64,000 bases of DNA, taken from JAVBMV01 sp031552145. GTDB taxonomy: Bacteria; Myxococcota; Myxococcia; Myxococcales; UBA5297. Positions 1 to 8,902 of this stretch are shown piece by piece. The position numbers and the translations under genes are program-made. The stretch covers positions 248,001 through 312,000 of the forward strand of contig JAVBMV010000008.1 of assembly GCA_031552145.1 (NCBI GenBank), written 5' to 3'. Below the pieces are notes generated by a model, which was not told the origin of the DNA, ran no database searches, and was given only the letters and a program-made list of their open reading frames with translations. Numbering within the stretch: position 1 is the stretch's first letter; every line of letters begins with the position of its first letter.

Positions 1-612
1 GCCCCCCTCTCCGTCCCCAAGGTGGGTAGCGGAACCTTCAGCGCGGCGGCGGTCTGCGCGGGCGGCACGTGGCTCGCGCGGGGCTCCCACATCTACTACC
101 AGCCCAGCGGTGGAGAGTGGCGCGACCTCTATTCCGACTTCTCCAGCCGGCGGATCCGGGCGCTCGCCTGTTCGGGCGAGGCGCTCTTCGCGGCGGGCGA
201 CCACCTGCTGATGAAGCTCTGGGGCGACGGCGCCTTCCGAGAGATCGATCCGGAGACCGATCGTATCTACAACCGCGGCTGGCGGGCGATCTGGGCCGAC
301 GCCGACGGACGCGTGGTGGTCGGAGGAGATGCCCGCTATGTGATCTATTGGGATGGTGCCAAAGTGGTTGCCTTCGACCAGCCGGCCGGCGCCGCGGTCG
401 AGAGCATCCGCGCCATCGCGGGCAGAAGCATCGGCGATCTCTGGGCGGTAGGAACCACCCTGGGCGGAGCGGGCTTCGCCGCCCACTTCGACGGCGCGAA
501 CTGGGAGTCGATCGATCCGTTGACGCAGGGGACGCTCGACGCCGTGGCTGTCCGGGACGGTGCGGTGTGGGTAGGGGGATCGGGAGGCGCCATCCTCGGC
601 GCGGTTCCCTAG
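1..612 (+). CDS. beta-propeller-like protein, C-terminal part
   Basis: The reading frame is open from the first base, so the true start lies upstream and only about 203 residues are visible. They show a repeating pattern of short beta-strand blades, with hydrophobic runs ending in VGG, AAG or VGT turns and W/DG motifs (for example LWAVG, VWVGGSGG). This resembles YCF48/kelch-like propellers that are common in predicted secreted proteins of Myxococcota. No catalytic motif is visible. The substrate or partner is unknown. It is followed, 84 bp later, by skp. Confidence 0.6.
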   Translation, partial: APLSVPKVGSGTFSAAAVCAGGTWLARGSHIYYQPSGGEWRDLYSDFSSRRIRALACSGEALFAAGDHLLMKLWGDGAFREIDPETDRIYNRGWRAIWADADGRVVVGGDARYVIYWDGAKVVAFDQPAGAAVESIRAIAGRSIGDLWAVGTTLGGAGFAAHFDGANWESIDPLTQGTLDAVAVRDGAVWVGGSGGAILGAVP

Positions 613-696
613 TCGCGCTGTCCGGCCCGCCTCGATTGACCCCTCAACGCCCCGCGCGTATGGTCCCGCCGTTTTCTCTTTCCTGGAGCCAAACGC

Positions 697-1296
697 ATGG
701 GTGCTCGCATCGCCAAAGCCGCCGCAATCGCTCTCTTTACCTTCCTGGCAATGCCTGCCCAGGCGCAGATCAAGATCGCCTATGTCGACATGCAGCGGGC
801 GCTGGGCGAGATCGAAGAAGGGAAGGTCGCCAAGGCGCAGCTCAAGAAGCGGTTCGACGTCAAGCAGCAGGAGCTCGACAAGCGGCAGGACGAGATCAAG
901 CGCGACAGCGCCAACCTGGAGAGCCTTGCCCGGGAAGGCGTGATGAAGGATGACAAGCTGCGGGAGAAGCGCGCCGAGCTCGAGAAGAAGCTGACGGAAG
1001 TAACGCAGTTCTGGAAAGAGTCGCAGGAGCAGATCTCGGTCGAGGAGCGGCGCTTGACGCAGGAGATCTTCGCCAAGATGGCCTCGGTGATTCGCACCAT
1101 GGCCGAGGCGGACGGCTACGCCTTCGTCTTCGATCGCAACGAGTCAGGGCTCGTCTATGCCCCCGACTCGCTCGATCTCACCAATGAGCTGGTGCGCAAG
1201 TACAACCAGAAATATGGCTCGGGCGGTAAGGGCGGCGGCGCCAAAGAGAGCGCCGGCGAGGGGGAGAGCCCTGCCGCAAAGCCCAAGAAGAAGTAG
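697..1296 (+). CDS. skp: OmpH/Skp-family periplasmic chaperone
   Basis: A 199-residue protein with an N-terminal signal peptide; the likely cleavage site is after A-Q-A near residue 23. A beta-strand starting IKIAYVDMQRAL is typical of Skp/OmpH. A long charged coiled coil rich in K/E/Q (about residues 45-140) would form the tentacles of the trimer. The end is a low-complexity G/K/E tail. Skp holds unfolded outer-membrane proteins in the periplasm for delivery to BamA. The ATG has a GGAG sequence eight bases upstream. It lies directly upstream of lpxD, the usual skp-lpxD order in Gram-negatives. Confidence 0.88.
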   Translation: MGARIAKAAAIALFTFLAMPAQAQIKIAYVDMQRALGEIEEGKVAKAQLKKRFDVKQQELDKRQDEIKRDSANLESLAREGVMKDDKLREKRAELEKKLTEVTQFWKESQEQISVEERRLTQEIFAKMASVIRTMAEADGYAFVFDRNESGLVYAPDSLDLTNELVRKYNQKYGSGGKGGGAKESAGEGESPAAKPKKK

Positions 1297-1304
1297 GAGG
1301 CCCT

Positions 1305-2384
1305 GTGCCATCCTTCGATGTCCCCCCACGCTCGCTGGGGGAGCTGGCCCGTTCGCTCGGCTGTGAGCTTCGTGGCGACGCACAGGCGATGATCACAGGC
1401 GTGGGGTCGCTCACGGGTGCCACGCGCTCCGAGATCGCCTTCTTCGCCGACAAGAAATTGAAGGCGGAGCTGGCGGCCTGCGCCGCTGGCGCCATTCTCT
1501 GCAAACCCGATGCGGAGGAGCTGCTTGACGGTAAAGCCGCGCTCTTCTGCGCCAACCCCGCCCTGGCGTTCGCCCAACTCTCGGCCTTCTTCGCTCCGCG
1601 CCTCACGGCGCGCGCCGGAATCGACGCGCGAGCCATCGTGGAGCCTGGGGCGCGCGTGGCCTCCTCTGCCCAAGTGATGGCCTGCGCCTATGTCGCCGCC
1701 GACGCGGTGATCGGCGAAGGCGCGCTACTCTTCCCATTTACTTATGTGGGAAGCGGCGCGCGGATCGGGGAGGAGGCCATCCTCTACCCGGGAGCGGTGG
1801 TGATGGACCGCTGCATCATCGGCGCGCGGGCCATTCTCCACGCGGGCGCGGTGATTGGCGCCGACGGCTTTGGGTATGCCTATGATCACTCGTCACAGAG
1901 TCATGTAAAGTTTCCGCAAGTGGGGACGGCAGAGCTTGGACCCGACGTCGAGGTGGGAGCGAACAGCGCGGTCGACCGCGCGGCTCTCGACGCGACTCTC
2001 ATCGGGCGAGGCTGTAAGCTCGATAACCTGGTGCAAGTGGGACACAATTGCGAGATCGGGGCCAATTCGATCCTCTGTGGTCAGGTGGGTATCGCTGGCT
2101 CGGCGAAGCTGGGGCAGGGTGTGGTCCTGGGTGGCCAGTCGGGCGTCGCGGGGCACATCCAGGTTGCGGACGGAGTGCGAATCGGGGCGCAGAGCGGCGT
2201 TCTCAGCGGTATCGACCAGCCAGGCGAATACATCGGCACGCCCGCGCTGCCAGGGCGAGAGGCCTTCCGGATCCATATCTTTACCCGGCGTGCCGCCGCC
2301 AAGGCGCGGGCCGAAAGCGAGCTCGAGAGGCGCGTTGAAGAGCTGGAGCGGCGCCTTGCGCTCCTTACCGCTGGCGACTCGTGA
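1305..2384 (+). CDS. lpxD: UDP-3-O-acylglucosamine N-acyltransferase LpxD
   Basis: 359 residues, the usual size for LpxD. It transfers the second 3-hydroxyacyl chain (from acyl-ACP) in lipid A synthesis in the cytoplasm. The N-terminal uridine-binding domain is followed from about residue 110 by many hexapeptide repeats (I/V-G-x4) forming a left-handed beta-helix, with the characteristic VQVGHN segment containing the likely catalytic His. A C-terminal helix rich in E and R would close the trimer. The start is GTG, eight bases after the skp stop, and the skp stop overlaps an AGGAGG ribosome-binding site, so the genes are coupled. Confidence 0.95.
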   Translation: MPSFDVPPRSLGELARSLGCELRGDAQAMITGVGSLTGATRSEIAFFADKKLKAELAACAAGAILCKPDAEELLDGKAALFCANPALAFAQLSAFFAPRLTARAGIDARAIVEPGARVASSAQVMACAYVAADAVIGEGALLFPFTYVGSGARIGEEAILYPGAVVMDRCIIGARAILHAGAVIGADGFGYAYDHSSQSHVKFPQVGTAELGPDVEVGANSAVDRAALDATLIGRGCKLDNLVQVGHNCEIGANSILCGQVGIAGSAKLGQGVVLGGQSGVAGHIQVADGVRIGAQSGVLSGIDQPGEYIGTPALPGREAFRIHIFTRRAAAKARAESELERRVEELERRLALLTAGDS

Positions 2385-2397
2385 CGAGGGAGAGCAG

Positions 2398-3171
2398 ATG
2401 GCGATACACCCAACCGCAATCGTAGAGCGCGGGGCTTCGCTCGATCCAAGTGTCGAGGTCGGGCCCTACGCGGTTATCGGCGCGCACCTGACCATCGGGG
2501 CCGGCACCAAGATTGGCCCCCACGCGGTGCTCGAAGGGCGCACCACCATCGGCAAGGAGAACCAGATCTTTCAGTTCGCCGCGCTCGGAGCGGCGCCGCA
2601 AGATCTCAAGTACCGCGGCGAGGAGACGCGCCTCGAGATCGGCGACCGCAACCAGATCCGTGAGTTCGCCACGATGCACCTGGGTACAGAGGGCGGCGGC
2701 GGCGTCACCCGCATTGGCAGCGGCAACCTCTTCATGGCCTACAGCCACGTCGCGCACGACTGCGTCGTGGGCGACGGCTGCATCTTGGACAACAGCGTCG
2801 CGCTCGCCGGCCATGTGCGGCTAGAGGACCGCGTCATCTTGGGCGGTCTCTCGGGCGTTCATCAGTTCGTCAGGCTTGGACGTCGTGCCTTCATCGGCGC
2901 AGGCTCCATCGTGACCATGGATGTGCCGCCCTTCTGCATGGCACAGGGTGATCGGGCGCGGCTGACGGGACTCAATACAGTCGGGCTCACCCGCGATGGC
3001 CTCTCACCCGAGGCGCTCGCCGAGCTGAAGCGCGCCTATCGCGCGCTCTTTCGGGAGGAAGCAGGCTTGCGCGACGCCATCGCCTCGGTGAAGGGCTGGC
3101 CGGCGAGAGGTACCGAGGTAGAGGAGCTGATCGCTTTTCTCGAGTCCTCCGAACGAGGCATCACACGGTGA
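2398..3171 (+). CDS. lpxA: acyl-ACP--UDP-N-acetylglucosamine O-acyltransferase LpxA
   Basis: 257 residues. It catalyses the first acylation of UDP-GlcNAc in lipid A synthesis. The N-terminal two thirds are hexapeptide repeats starting MAIHPTAIVERGA. The YSHVAHDC segment holds the expected catalytic His (residue 120). The C-terminal helical domain follows a GLNTVGL motif typical of LpxA. The frame stays open far upstream, but the ATG chosen matches the conserved LpxA N-terminus and follows a GAGGGAGAG ribosome-binding site. There is no fabZ between lpxD and lpxA, unlike in E. coli. The stop overlaps the lpxI start. Confidence 0.95.
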   Translation: MAIHPTAIVERGASLDPSVEVGPYAVIGAHLTIGAGTKIGPHAVLEGRTTIGKENQIFQFAALGAAPQDLKYRGEETRLEIGDRNQIREFATMHLGTEGGGGVTRIGSGNLFMAYSHVAHDCVVGDGCILDNSVALAGHVRLEDRVILGGLSGVHQFVRLGRRAFIGAGSIVTMDVPPFCMAQGDRARLTGLNTVGLTRDGLSPEALAELKRAYRALFREEAGLRDAIASVKGWPARGTEVEELIAFLESSERGITR

Positions 3172-3995
3172 CGGCGCGAGAGAGCATCGGGCTCATCGCG
3201 GGCAATGGGCGCTTCCCGGTCATCTTCGCCCGGGCGGCGAAGCGGGATGGCCTGCGCGTCGTGGCGCTCGGCTACAAAGGAGAGACCGAGCCGGCGCTCG
3301 CGCAGGAGGTCGATCATTTCGAGTGGGTCCACCTCGGGCAGATTGGGCGCATCGCCGCCCGACTGCGCAAGCATGGAGTCACGCGGGTAGCCATGGCAGG
3401 GGGGATCGGTAAGCTCAACGCCCTGCGCCATGTGCGGCTCGACTGGAAGGCAGTGCGCGTCGCCGCGAGTATGCGCTCCTTCAACGACGATGCGCTGCTG
3501 AAGGCGGTGGCCACCTTTTTCGAGTCGGAGGGGCTCGAAGTAGTGCCCTCGACGCTCTTTCTCGGGGAGCTGCTCGCGCCGGAAGGGTTGCTGACGCGCC
3601 GTCCGCTGACGCCCATGGAAGAGCGTGACGTCGAGTTGGGTCGCGAGGTCGCGCTCGCGCTCGGAAAAGTGGACGTCGGCCAGACCGTCGTCACCAAAGA
3701 TGGCAGCGTCATCGCGGTCGAGGCCGCGGAGGGGACCGACGCCTGCATCCGCCGCGCGGGAGCGCTGGCGGGGCCAGGGATCGTCGTGGTCAAGCGATGC
3801 AAAGTGATCCAGGACGAGCGCTTCGACCTGCCCGCGGTGGGGCCCCGCACAGCGGAGACCATCGCGGAGGTGGGAGGCACTGCGCTCGCCATCGAGGCGG
3901 GGAAGGCACTCCTGCTCGACGCCGAGGAACTCACGCGCCGTGCCGAGGCGGCGGGGATCGCGATCGTGGGGTTTAGGTCGGAGCACACCTCTTGA
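3168..3995 (+). CDS. lpxI: UDP-2,3-diacylglucosamine pyrophosphatase LpxI
   Basis: 275 residues of the LpxI (DUF1009) type, which hydrolyses UDP-2,3-diacylglucosamine to lipid X in organisms lacking LpxH. The N-terminus has GLIAGNGRFP and a GYKGET segment. The C-terminal domain carries MEERDVELG, the GQTVVTKDG stretch and a GTDACIRRAG motif that are hallmarks of the family. The GTG start overlaps the lpxA stop by four bases (GTGA), so it is the last gene of the skp-lpxD-lpxA-lpxI operon. A sharp drop in GC begins right after the stop. Confidence 0.93.
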   Translation: MTARESIGLIAGNGRFPVIFARAAKRDGLRVVALGYKGETEPALAQEVDHFEWVHLGQIGRIAARLRKHGVTRVAMAGGIGKLNALRHVRLDWKAVRVAASMRSFNDDALLKAVATFFESEGLEVVPSTLFLGELLAPEGLLTRRPLTPMEERDVELGREVALALGKVDVGQTVVTKDGSVIAVEAAEGTDACIRRAGALAGPGIVVVKRCKVIQDERFDLPAVGPRTAETIAEVGGTALAIEAGKALLLDAEELTRRAEAAGIAIVGFRSEHTS

Positions 3996-4020
3996 CACTT
4001 GTGATGTGAAAATTTAGAAA
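3992..4020 (+). promoter_or_regulatory. putative sigma70-type promoter at end of lpxI
   Basis: A perfect -35 hexamer TTGACA overlaps the lpxI stop codon. Seventeen bases later comes TAGAAA, which matches four of six consensus -10 positions. It would drive the AT-rich insert downstream independently of the lpx operon. The leader to the next gene would be about 170 bases. This is read by eye only. Confidence 0.4.
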
Positions 4021-4110
4021 TGTTTCGAGGGAACGGACGTGTAAGTGCAGTGTGCAATAACTGCCGTTGCTGTTGAGAAATGAGGGATGCAGGCTGGTCC
4101 CTTGAACTCA

Positions 4111-4139
4111 CCAGAAGAATATTCTGGGGGGTTCTTTTT
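4111..4139 (+). terminator. weak hairpin plus T-run in leader of the EEP gene
   Basis: CCAGAA-GAATA-TTCTGG forms a six-base-pair stem, followed by a G-run and then TTCTTTTT. It could be a weak intrinsic terminator for transcripts leaving lpxI, or an attenuator in the leader of the following lipoprotein gene, whose ATG is 55 bases further on. The stem is short, so confidence is low. Confidence 0.3.
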
Positions 4140-4193
4140 GACCGATCTGGCAGGGTAGCGCGTTTTATGTTCGGCCGATAAGGAGAAGTTGCT

Positions 4194-5204
4194 ATGAGAG
4201 GACCGTGGAGTTCTGGTCGTGTCTATTTCGGATGCCCCGCTTGTATTGCGCTCGTTATGTTCATTGTTTCGGCTTGTGGGGACAACGAAGATCTTCCGTC
4301 AATGATCGCCACACAGTCGAGCGAGCTGACCTTGGTGCCATTGGGTACGACGAAGTTTATGTCGTGGAATCTGCACGAAGACGCCCAGGATGGCTTTTCG
4401 GGCCCGCGAGCAAGGATTACTCACGGAATCAGATATGTGGTTGCGTCCCAGTATCCAGATGTTATCGCCCTGCAAGAAGTGCAAATGGCTAGTCATGCGT
4501 GGGATCAGACCGAAATGATCAGGCACGTCCTTGATGAGCTTAATTACTATATTCCTTCGCGTTGGTACAAACTGGCCTATTTTGTGCGAAACAATCACGC
4601 TTCGTCCTTCTTAGGTCTGCGCGACAGCAAATCGGGCATGGCGTTGATATATGATGCCTATCGCTACAGCGTTGATTTGAACGCGGGCTACAGAGAGTGT
4701 CTAAACGATCCTCCTGACTTTTCCCTTGCAACCGCCAGGGAGGGGCCGACATGGTGTATTAACAGAAGAGGCGCCGAGGCCTCCAAACATATTATTATGG
4801 CAGGGGTTAGATTGATCGAAAACACAACAGGTGCAAGCATGAATGTTTACAACGTGCACCCGTCTGCCGACCATGCGTCGATGCACAATAACTTGATTTT
4901 CGCGAAAATCCGCGACATAGAGGACTCCAACCCAGCGGGAGCCCCTCCAATTGCTCTGGGCGACTTCAATGCTGTTCATTCGGAAATGCTTCTGCTCTTT
5001 CCTTATCCTTGGCCTCTTATTCCGCTTGAATACGCGCCCTGCGCGCACCCTGCAGAAGATATAGATCACATATTAATCGGACGTCGCAATAAATCTGCAT
5101 ATAGATACGCATTGGAAGGAGCTGCCTACTTTCGGGAGACACCTCCGCTTCACTCGGATCATAGAATAGTATCCCTCCAGATTTCGGTATTTCGAAAACA
5201 GTAA
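4194..5204 (+). CDS. secreted EEP (DNase I-like) family lipoprotein
   Basis: 336 residues. The N-terminus is a lipoprotein signal (hydrophobic run ending FIVSAC, about residue 28), so the protein is probably membrane-anchored outside the cytoplasm. The rest has the endonuclease/exonuclease/phosphatase fold motifs in order: MSWNLHE (Asn), ALQEVQ (metal Glu), NVHPSADH (catalytic-His region), GDFNA (Asp and Asn), DIDHI, and the terminal SDHR. Possible substrates are DNA, phospholipid or a sugar phosphate; the sequence does not tell which. A strong AAGGAG sits eight bases before the ATG. Codon use is much more AT-rich than in lpxI or plsB, suggesting transfer. It pairs with the glycosyltransferase downstream. 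Confidence 0.78.
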   Translation: MRGPWSSGRVYFGCPACIALVMFIVSACGDNEDLPSMIATQSSELTLVPLGTTKFMSWNLHEDAQDGFSGPRARITHGIRYVVASQYPDVIALQEVQMASHAWDQTEMIRHVLDELNYYIPSRWYKLAYFVRNNHASSFLGLRDSKSGMALIYDAYRYSVDLNAGYRECLNDPPDFSLATAREGPTWCINRRGAEASKHIIMAGVRLIENTTGASMNVYNVHPSADHASMHNNLIFAKIRDIEDSNPAGAPPIALGDFNAVHSEMLLLFPYPWPLIPLEYAPCAHPAEDIDHILIGRRNKSAYRYALEGAAYFRETPPLHSDHRIVSLQISVFRKQ

Positions 5205-5343
5205 ATGACGGCAAAAGGTGCGCAAGCCGTGTGTACCTGTTCGTCTAATGACATGGGTGACAGATTGGTCTGCGCGCGTCGTCAGTCTTCCGGATGAGTG
5301 CGTTCTAAAGTGCGTCGTCGGTTTCTCTAAAGCGAGCTGTGTC

Positions 5344-6201
5344 ATGATGCAATCACGAAGCAGTCCTGTCCACCATAGTATTGGCGTTATTGTGTCGACT
5401 TATAATAATCCGGAATGGCTCGAAAAGACGCTTTGGGGATATTCAAAGCAGAGCCATGACAAGTTCGAACTAATCGTTGCCGATGATGGCTCTGGCGAGG
5501 CTACAAAGAGGCTAATCGATCGGATGAGAGCTTCGCGCTTCCCTCACCTGAAGCACGTATGGCATCCTGACAATGGATTTCAAAAGACAGTGATATTGAA
5601 TAGGTCACTTGCTGTCGCAGAGTCTGACTATTTGATCTTTACCGACCAGGATTGTGTTCCTCGTTGGGATTTCGTTGAGATCCATATGCGAAATGCTGCG
5701 CCAAACCGCTTTCTTTCGGGAGGTTATCTTCGTCTTCCGATGGATTTAAGCAAGCATTTGAGTGAGGAGCACATATGTTCGGGCCAGGCCTTTGAACTCG
5801 CGTGGCTTAGATCGAAGGGGCTGCCTGTTTCGATAAAAAACATGAAATTGTTCGACAGTCAGTTTTTTAGTCGCGCACTGAATGCTTTGACACCCACGCG
5901 TGCGTCGTGGAACGGATGCAACGCGTCTGGATGGCGAAATGACCTGCTCGCAGCCAACGGGTTCGATGAACGGATGAAATATGGGGGCGAAGATCGCGAA
6001 TTGGGCGAGCGATTGGAAAATGCTGGCATTGCTGGACGCCAGGTGCGCTTTTCCGCCATCTGCTTGCACCTGGATCACTCTCGGCCCTATAAGAACAAAT
6101 TAGATTACGATACTAACCGCGCCATACGGGTTGAGACCCGCATCGCGAAGCGTATTCGTACTGAGCATGGATTGAAGGACCCTTATAGTCCGAGCCTTTG
6201 A
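5344..6201 (+). CDS. family 2 glycosyltransferase with galactosyltransferase-type C-terminal segment
   Basis: About 285 residues. The GT-A fold opens with IGVIVSTYNNPEW, then IVADDGSGE and the metal-binding region TDQDCVP. The C-terminal part has a GCNASGWRNDL...NGFDE segment and a GGEDRELGERL motif, like the Glyco_transf_7C/chondroitin-polymerase type of bacterial GT2. It probably adds a sugar to lipopolysaccharide core or another surface glycan in the cytoplasm. The frame is open upstream to 5218, but the conserved fold begins just after the paired ATGs at 5344/5347. It is AT-rich like its upstream neighbour, and both look like an insertion between lpxI and plsB. Confidence 0.82.
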   Translation: MMQSRSSPVHHSIGVIVSTYNNPEWLEKTLWGYSKQSHDKFELIVADDGSGEATKRLIDRMRASRFPHLKHVWHPDNGFQKTVILNRSLAVAESDYLIFTDQDCVPRWDFVEIHMRNAAPNRFLSGGYLRLPMDLSKHLSEEHICSGQAFELAWLRSKGLPVSIKNMKLFDSQFFSRALNALTPTRASWNGCNASGWRNDLLAANGFDERMKYGGEDRELGERLENAGIAGRQVRFSAICLHLDHSRPYKNKLDYDTNRAIRVETRIAKRIRTEHGLKDPYSPSL

Positions 6202-6281
6202 GTAGGCAAGGGACGATGGCCCTAAGGTTGGCCGCAAATGCGTCACGCTATTGCTTGCAGACAGGCTCGTTGGACACGATC

Positions 6282-8798
6282 CTACCGAACCAAGTACTGG
6301 CTCAGCTCCGCAACCTGGCTCTTGCCACCGCCGCTCCTCAGGCTCCCATCGGCGCGCCGCACCAGGATGCCATCGCCCATGGCCGCCGAGATGGCGTTGT
6401 CGAGCGTGGGCTTAGCGTAGCAGTGTCGGGCCACTTTGCCCTCTTCCGCCAGGCGCGCCCCCAACTCGCGCATCGCGCGGGTCAGCTCCCCCTGAGAGGA
6501 GGGGCCTAAGGTCTCGGCCATGACGGTGTAGGCGATGAAATGGCCATCGACCAGATCGCGGAAGAGTGCGCGCAACAGCCCGAGCCGATCGCGCGCCAGA
6601 GGGTCGTCGCGCAATGAAAGTCGCTCGCCGTCGCGTTCGAGTAGCCCGTCGCGCTCCAGCGCCTGGATCGCTGCCTCGAGCTGAGCGTCGAAGGGGATGC
6701 CCACCGGGAGTGCCAACTCGAAGCGGAGCAGGCGCCCCAGGAAGCGCGTACGCGCCGAGATCTCGGCGCGCGCTCCCTCTCCGCCCGCCGCATGCAGCGC
6801 CAGCGCAACGAGCGAGCGCGGGGCCGCGGCGTTCACGAGCCCGTTCATTTGATAGGCAACGGCCGCGCGCTTCTCCGATGGCACCGTCAGCATCACCCCT
6901 TTGACGCTGTCGCTGCGAACCGCCAGTCCCTCCTCTTGCAGATGGAGGAGCAGCGCATCGCCAACTTTTCCGGGGGCGAGCCGGATCCCCTGCTCCGCGG
7001 CGATGTCGCGCAGATAGTCGCACCGCGCCTCCAAGAGCGGGAGCAGCGTTGGCGCTTCGGGAGTGGCGTGAAGCGCCGCCGCGATGATGTTGCCCGAGGT
7101 GAGGGTCGAAACGCGGCTGATGCCGAAGGTGATGGCCTGTGCCAGGGCCCTGATTGCCGAGCGGCGCCGTTCACCCGTGAGCTCCTTGGGAAGCTCCTCC
7201 TCGGCGCCAATCCCCAGACGCTCCTTCAGGAAGGCGCGCAGCGAGATGGGCTCTCCAAACGAGACGTATACGCGCCCATATCTGTGGGTGAGCACCTTCG
7301 GCGCCGCCAACAGGGTGCGGATAGACTCGGGCTCCTTCACTCCACCCGCCATCTCTCGCATGTAGCTCTGCGCCTCGACGACGTCGTCGTAGTCGATCGA
7401 GACGGGGACGAAGAAGAGATCTTCCTGGGCTCCTTCCAGAAAGGCGTCTACCTCGAAGGAGAGCATGCCGAGCTTCGGCGAGAGCAGTTTGCCCGTGCGT
7501 GAGCGCCCGCCCTCGATGAAGAACTCCTGCGTATAGCCCTCGCGCAGCAACTGTTTGACGTAGGCCCGAAAGGCCGAGGCGTAGACGGGATCGCCTCTGA
7601 AGGAGCGGCGCAGGAAGAAGGCGCCGCAGTGAGAGAAGAAGGTCCCCAGCGGAAAGAAGGAGAGGTTAGCGCCCGCGGCGACGAGCGGGACGGTGATCCC
7701 TCGCATCATGTGAAGCCACGCGACGAGGAGATAGTCGAGGTGGCTCTTATGGCTGGGGCAGTAGATGACGGGCGCGCGCCGCGCCGTCTCCTGCGCGCGC
7801 TCGAATCCCTCCTGATCGAGATCGACGCCGGCGTGGAGGTGGGTGAAGATCCAAGTGAGCCACGGCCTGGTGGCGCTGATCACCAGAGGGCTGTGGCGCG
7901 CGGCGACCTTCTCCAGGTCGCGCTTTGCCTCCTCCTGGAGCGCGCCGCGGTCGATGGCGCGTTCGGCCGCGAGGGTGTCGAGCGCGTGGCCCAGCGTCTT
8001 GTCGCGCAGGGTCTGCTCGATGAGGCGCGCGGTGGTCTTCCGCGGTGGCCCAGAGATGGCGCGCGTCTCGCGCGCGATCTGGCGGAAGAGCGTCCCCCTT
8101 ATTCGGTGCACCAACTGTTCGTCCGAGAGGGCGCCTCCCTCCTTGACCGCGGCGCTCAGGTCGAAGTGCTGTCCGACCCGCAGGTGGGCCGTCTTGTGGT
8201 TTCTGAAAAAACTCCAAACATTGAGCAGGACGCCCGGCTCCTCGGAATCACCGAAGAGCAGATCCCGGAAGGTCGGGACGACGTTGCGAGCGCTGGAGCG
8301 CCACTGAAGCAGCTCGGGGATCAGGTAGATTGGGCGCTTCGAGATGCGTGCCCGCGCGAGCAGCGCCTGGAGTGGGTCTTCCCGGGGGACCAAGAGAGGC
8401 ATGGCCGTGCGATGCGGGCGCAGAAAGATAAGCGCCGAGGCCCCGTTGGAGAGCGCGCGATCCATGGCGTGGGAGAGCGTGCGATCCTGAAAGAGGCGCC
8501 GGTAGGTGCGGGTGTAGTGGAGCGGCGGCCCCGCCAGGGCGCGGATGGGAGGCAGCCCTCTCGAGAGCAGCAGCCAAGAGAGACAGTGGAAAGAGAGCGC
8601 GCCGTAGGTCCGCATCAGATGGACCACTTCGCCCTGCTCGGAGAGCTGGCGAAGCCGATCTGCGTCTTCCCCTGAAAAGGCGATGTGCGAGAAGAAACGT
8701 CTGCCGATGGCGCGCCCTACCAGACCGAAGTCGGAGGCGATGCTAACGCTCGGTGAAGAGAGGATCTCGACCTCGTCTGACGTCTTGGGGAGTGCCAT
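6282..8798 (-). CDS. plsB: glycerol-3-phosphate 1-O-acyltransferase PlsB
   Basis: 838 residues, typical length for PlsB. It makes lysophosphatidic acid from glycerol-3-phosphate and acyl-CoA/acyl-ACP at the inner membrane. Acyltransferase motifs appear in order: HKSHLD (HX4D, near residue 350), GAFFLRR, FIEGGRSRTGK and VPVSIDYD. A long C-terminal region (about 560-838) is helical and less conserved. The ATG start lies about 105 bp downstream of the degenerate histidine kinase gene on the same strand, so both could be cotranscribed. Codon use is GC-rich, in contrast to the insert beyond its 3' end. Confidence 0.95.
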   Translation of the reverse strand: MALPKTSDEVEILSSPSVSIASDFGLVGRAIGRRFFSHIAFSGEDADRLRQLSEQGEVVHLMRTYGALSFHCLSWLLLSRGLPPIRALAGPPLHYTRTYRRLFQDRTLSHAMDRALSNGASALIFLRPHRTAMPLLVPREDPLQALLARARISKRPIYLIPELLQWRSSARNVVPTFRDLLFGDSEEPGVLLNVWSFFRNHKTAHLRVGQHFDLSAAVKEGGALSDEQLVHRIRGTLFRQIARETRAISGPPRKTTARLIEQTLRDKTLGHALDTLAAERAIDRGALQEEAKRDLEKVAARHSPLVISATRPWLTWIFTHLHAGVDLDQEGFERAQETARRAPVIYCPSHKSHLDYLLVAWLHMMRGITVPLVAAGANLSFFPLGTFFSHCGAFFLRRSFRGDPVYASAFRAYVKQLLREGYTQEFFIEGGRSRTGKLLSPKLGMLSFEVDAFLEGAQEDLFFVPVSIDYDDVVEAQSYMREMAGGVKEPESIRTLLAAPKVLTHRYGRVYVSFGEPISLRAFLKERLGIGAEEELPKELTGERRRSAIRALAQAITFGISRVSTLTSGNIIAAALHATPEAPTLLPLLEARCDYLRDIAAEQGIRLAPGKVGDALLLHLQEEGLAVRSDSVKGVMLTVPSEKRAAVAYQMNGLVNAAAPRSLVALALHAAGGEGARAEISARTRFLGRLLRFELALPVGIPFDAQLEAAIQALERDGLLERDGERLSLRDDPLARDRLGLLRALFRDLVDGHFIAYTVMAETLGPSSQGELTRAMRELGARLAEEGKVARHCYAKPTLDNAISAAMGDGILVRRADGSLRSGGGKSQVAELSQYLVR

Positions 8799-8902
8799 CT
8801 GCGCTCGCGGTCACTGGAGGGGAGGCAAACTACCTCGAATGACCGGGGCGAGCCAGAGGCATGCATCCGAAGCATCGCCAGGCCCAGGGCCTCATGCCGC
8901 TG

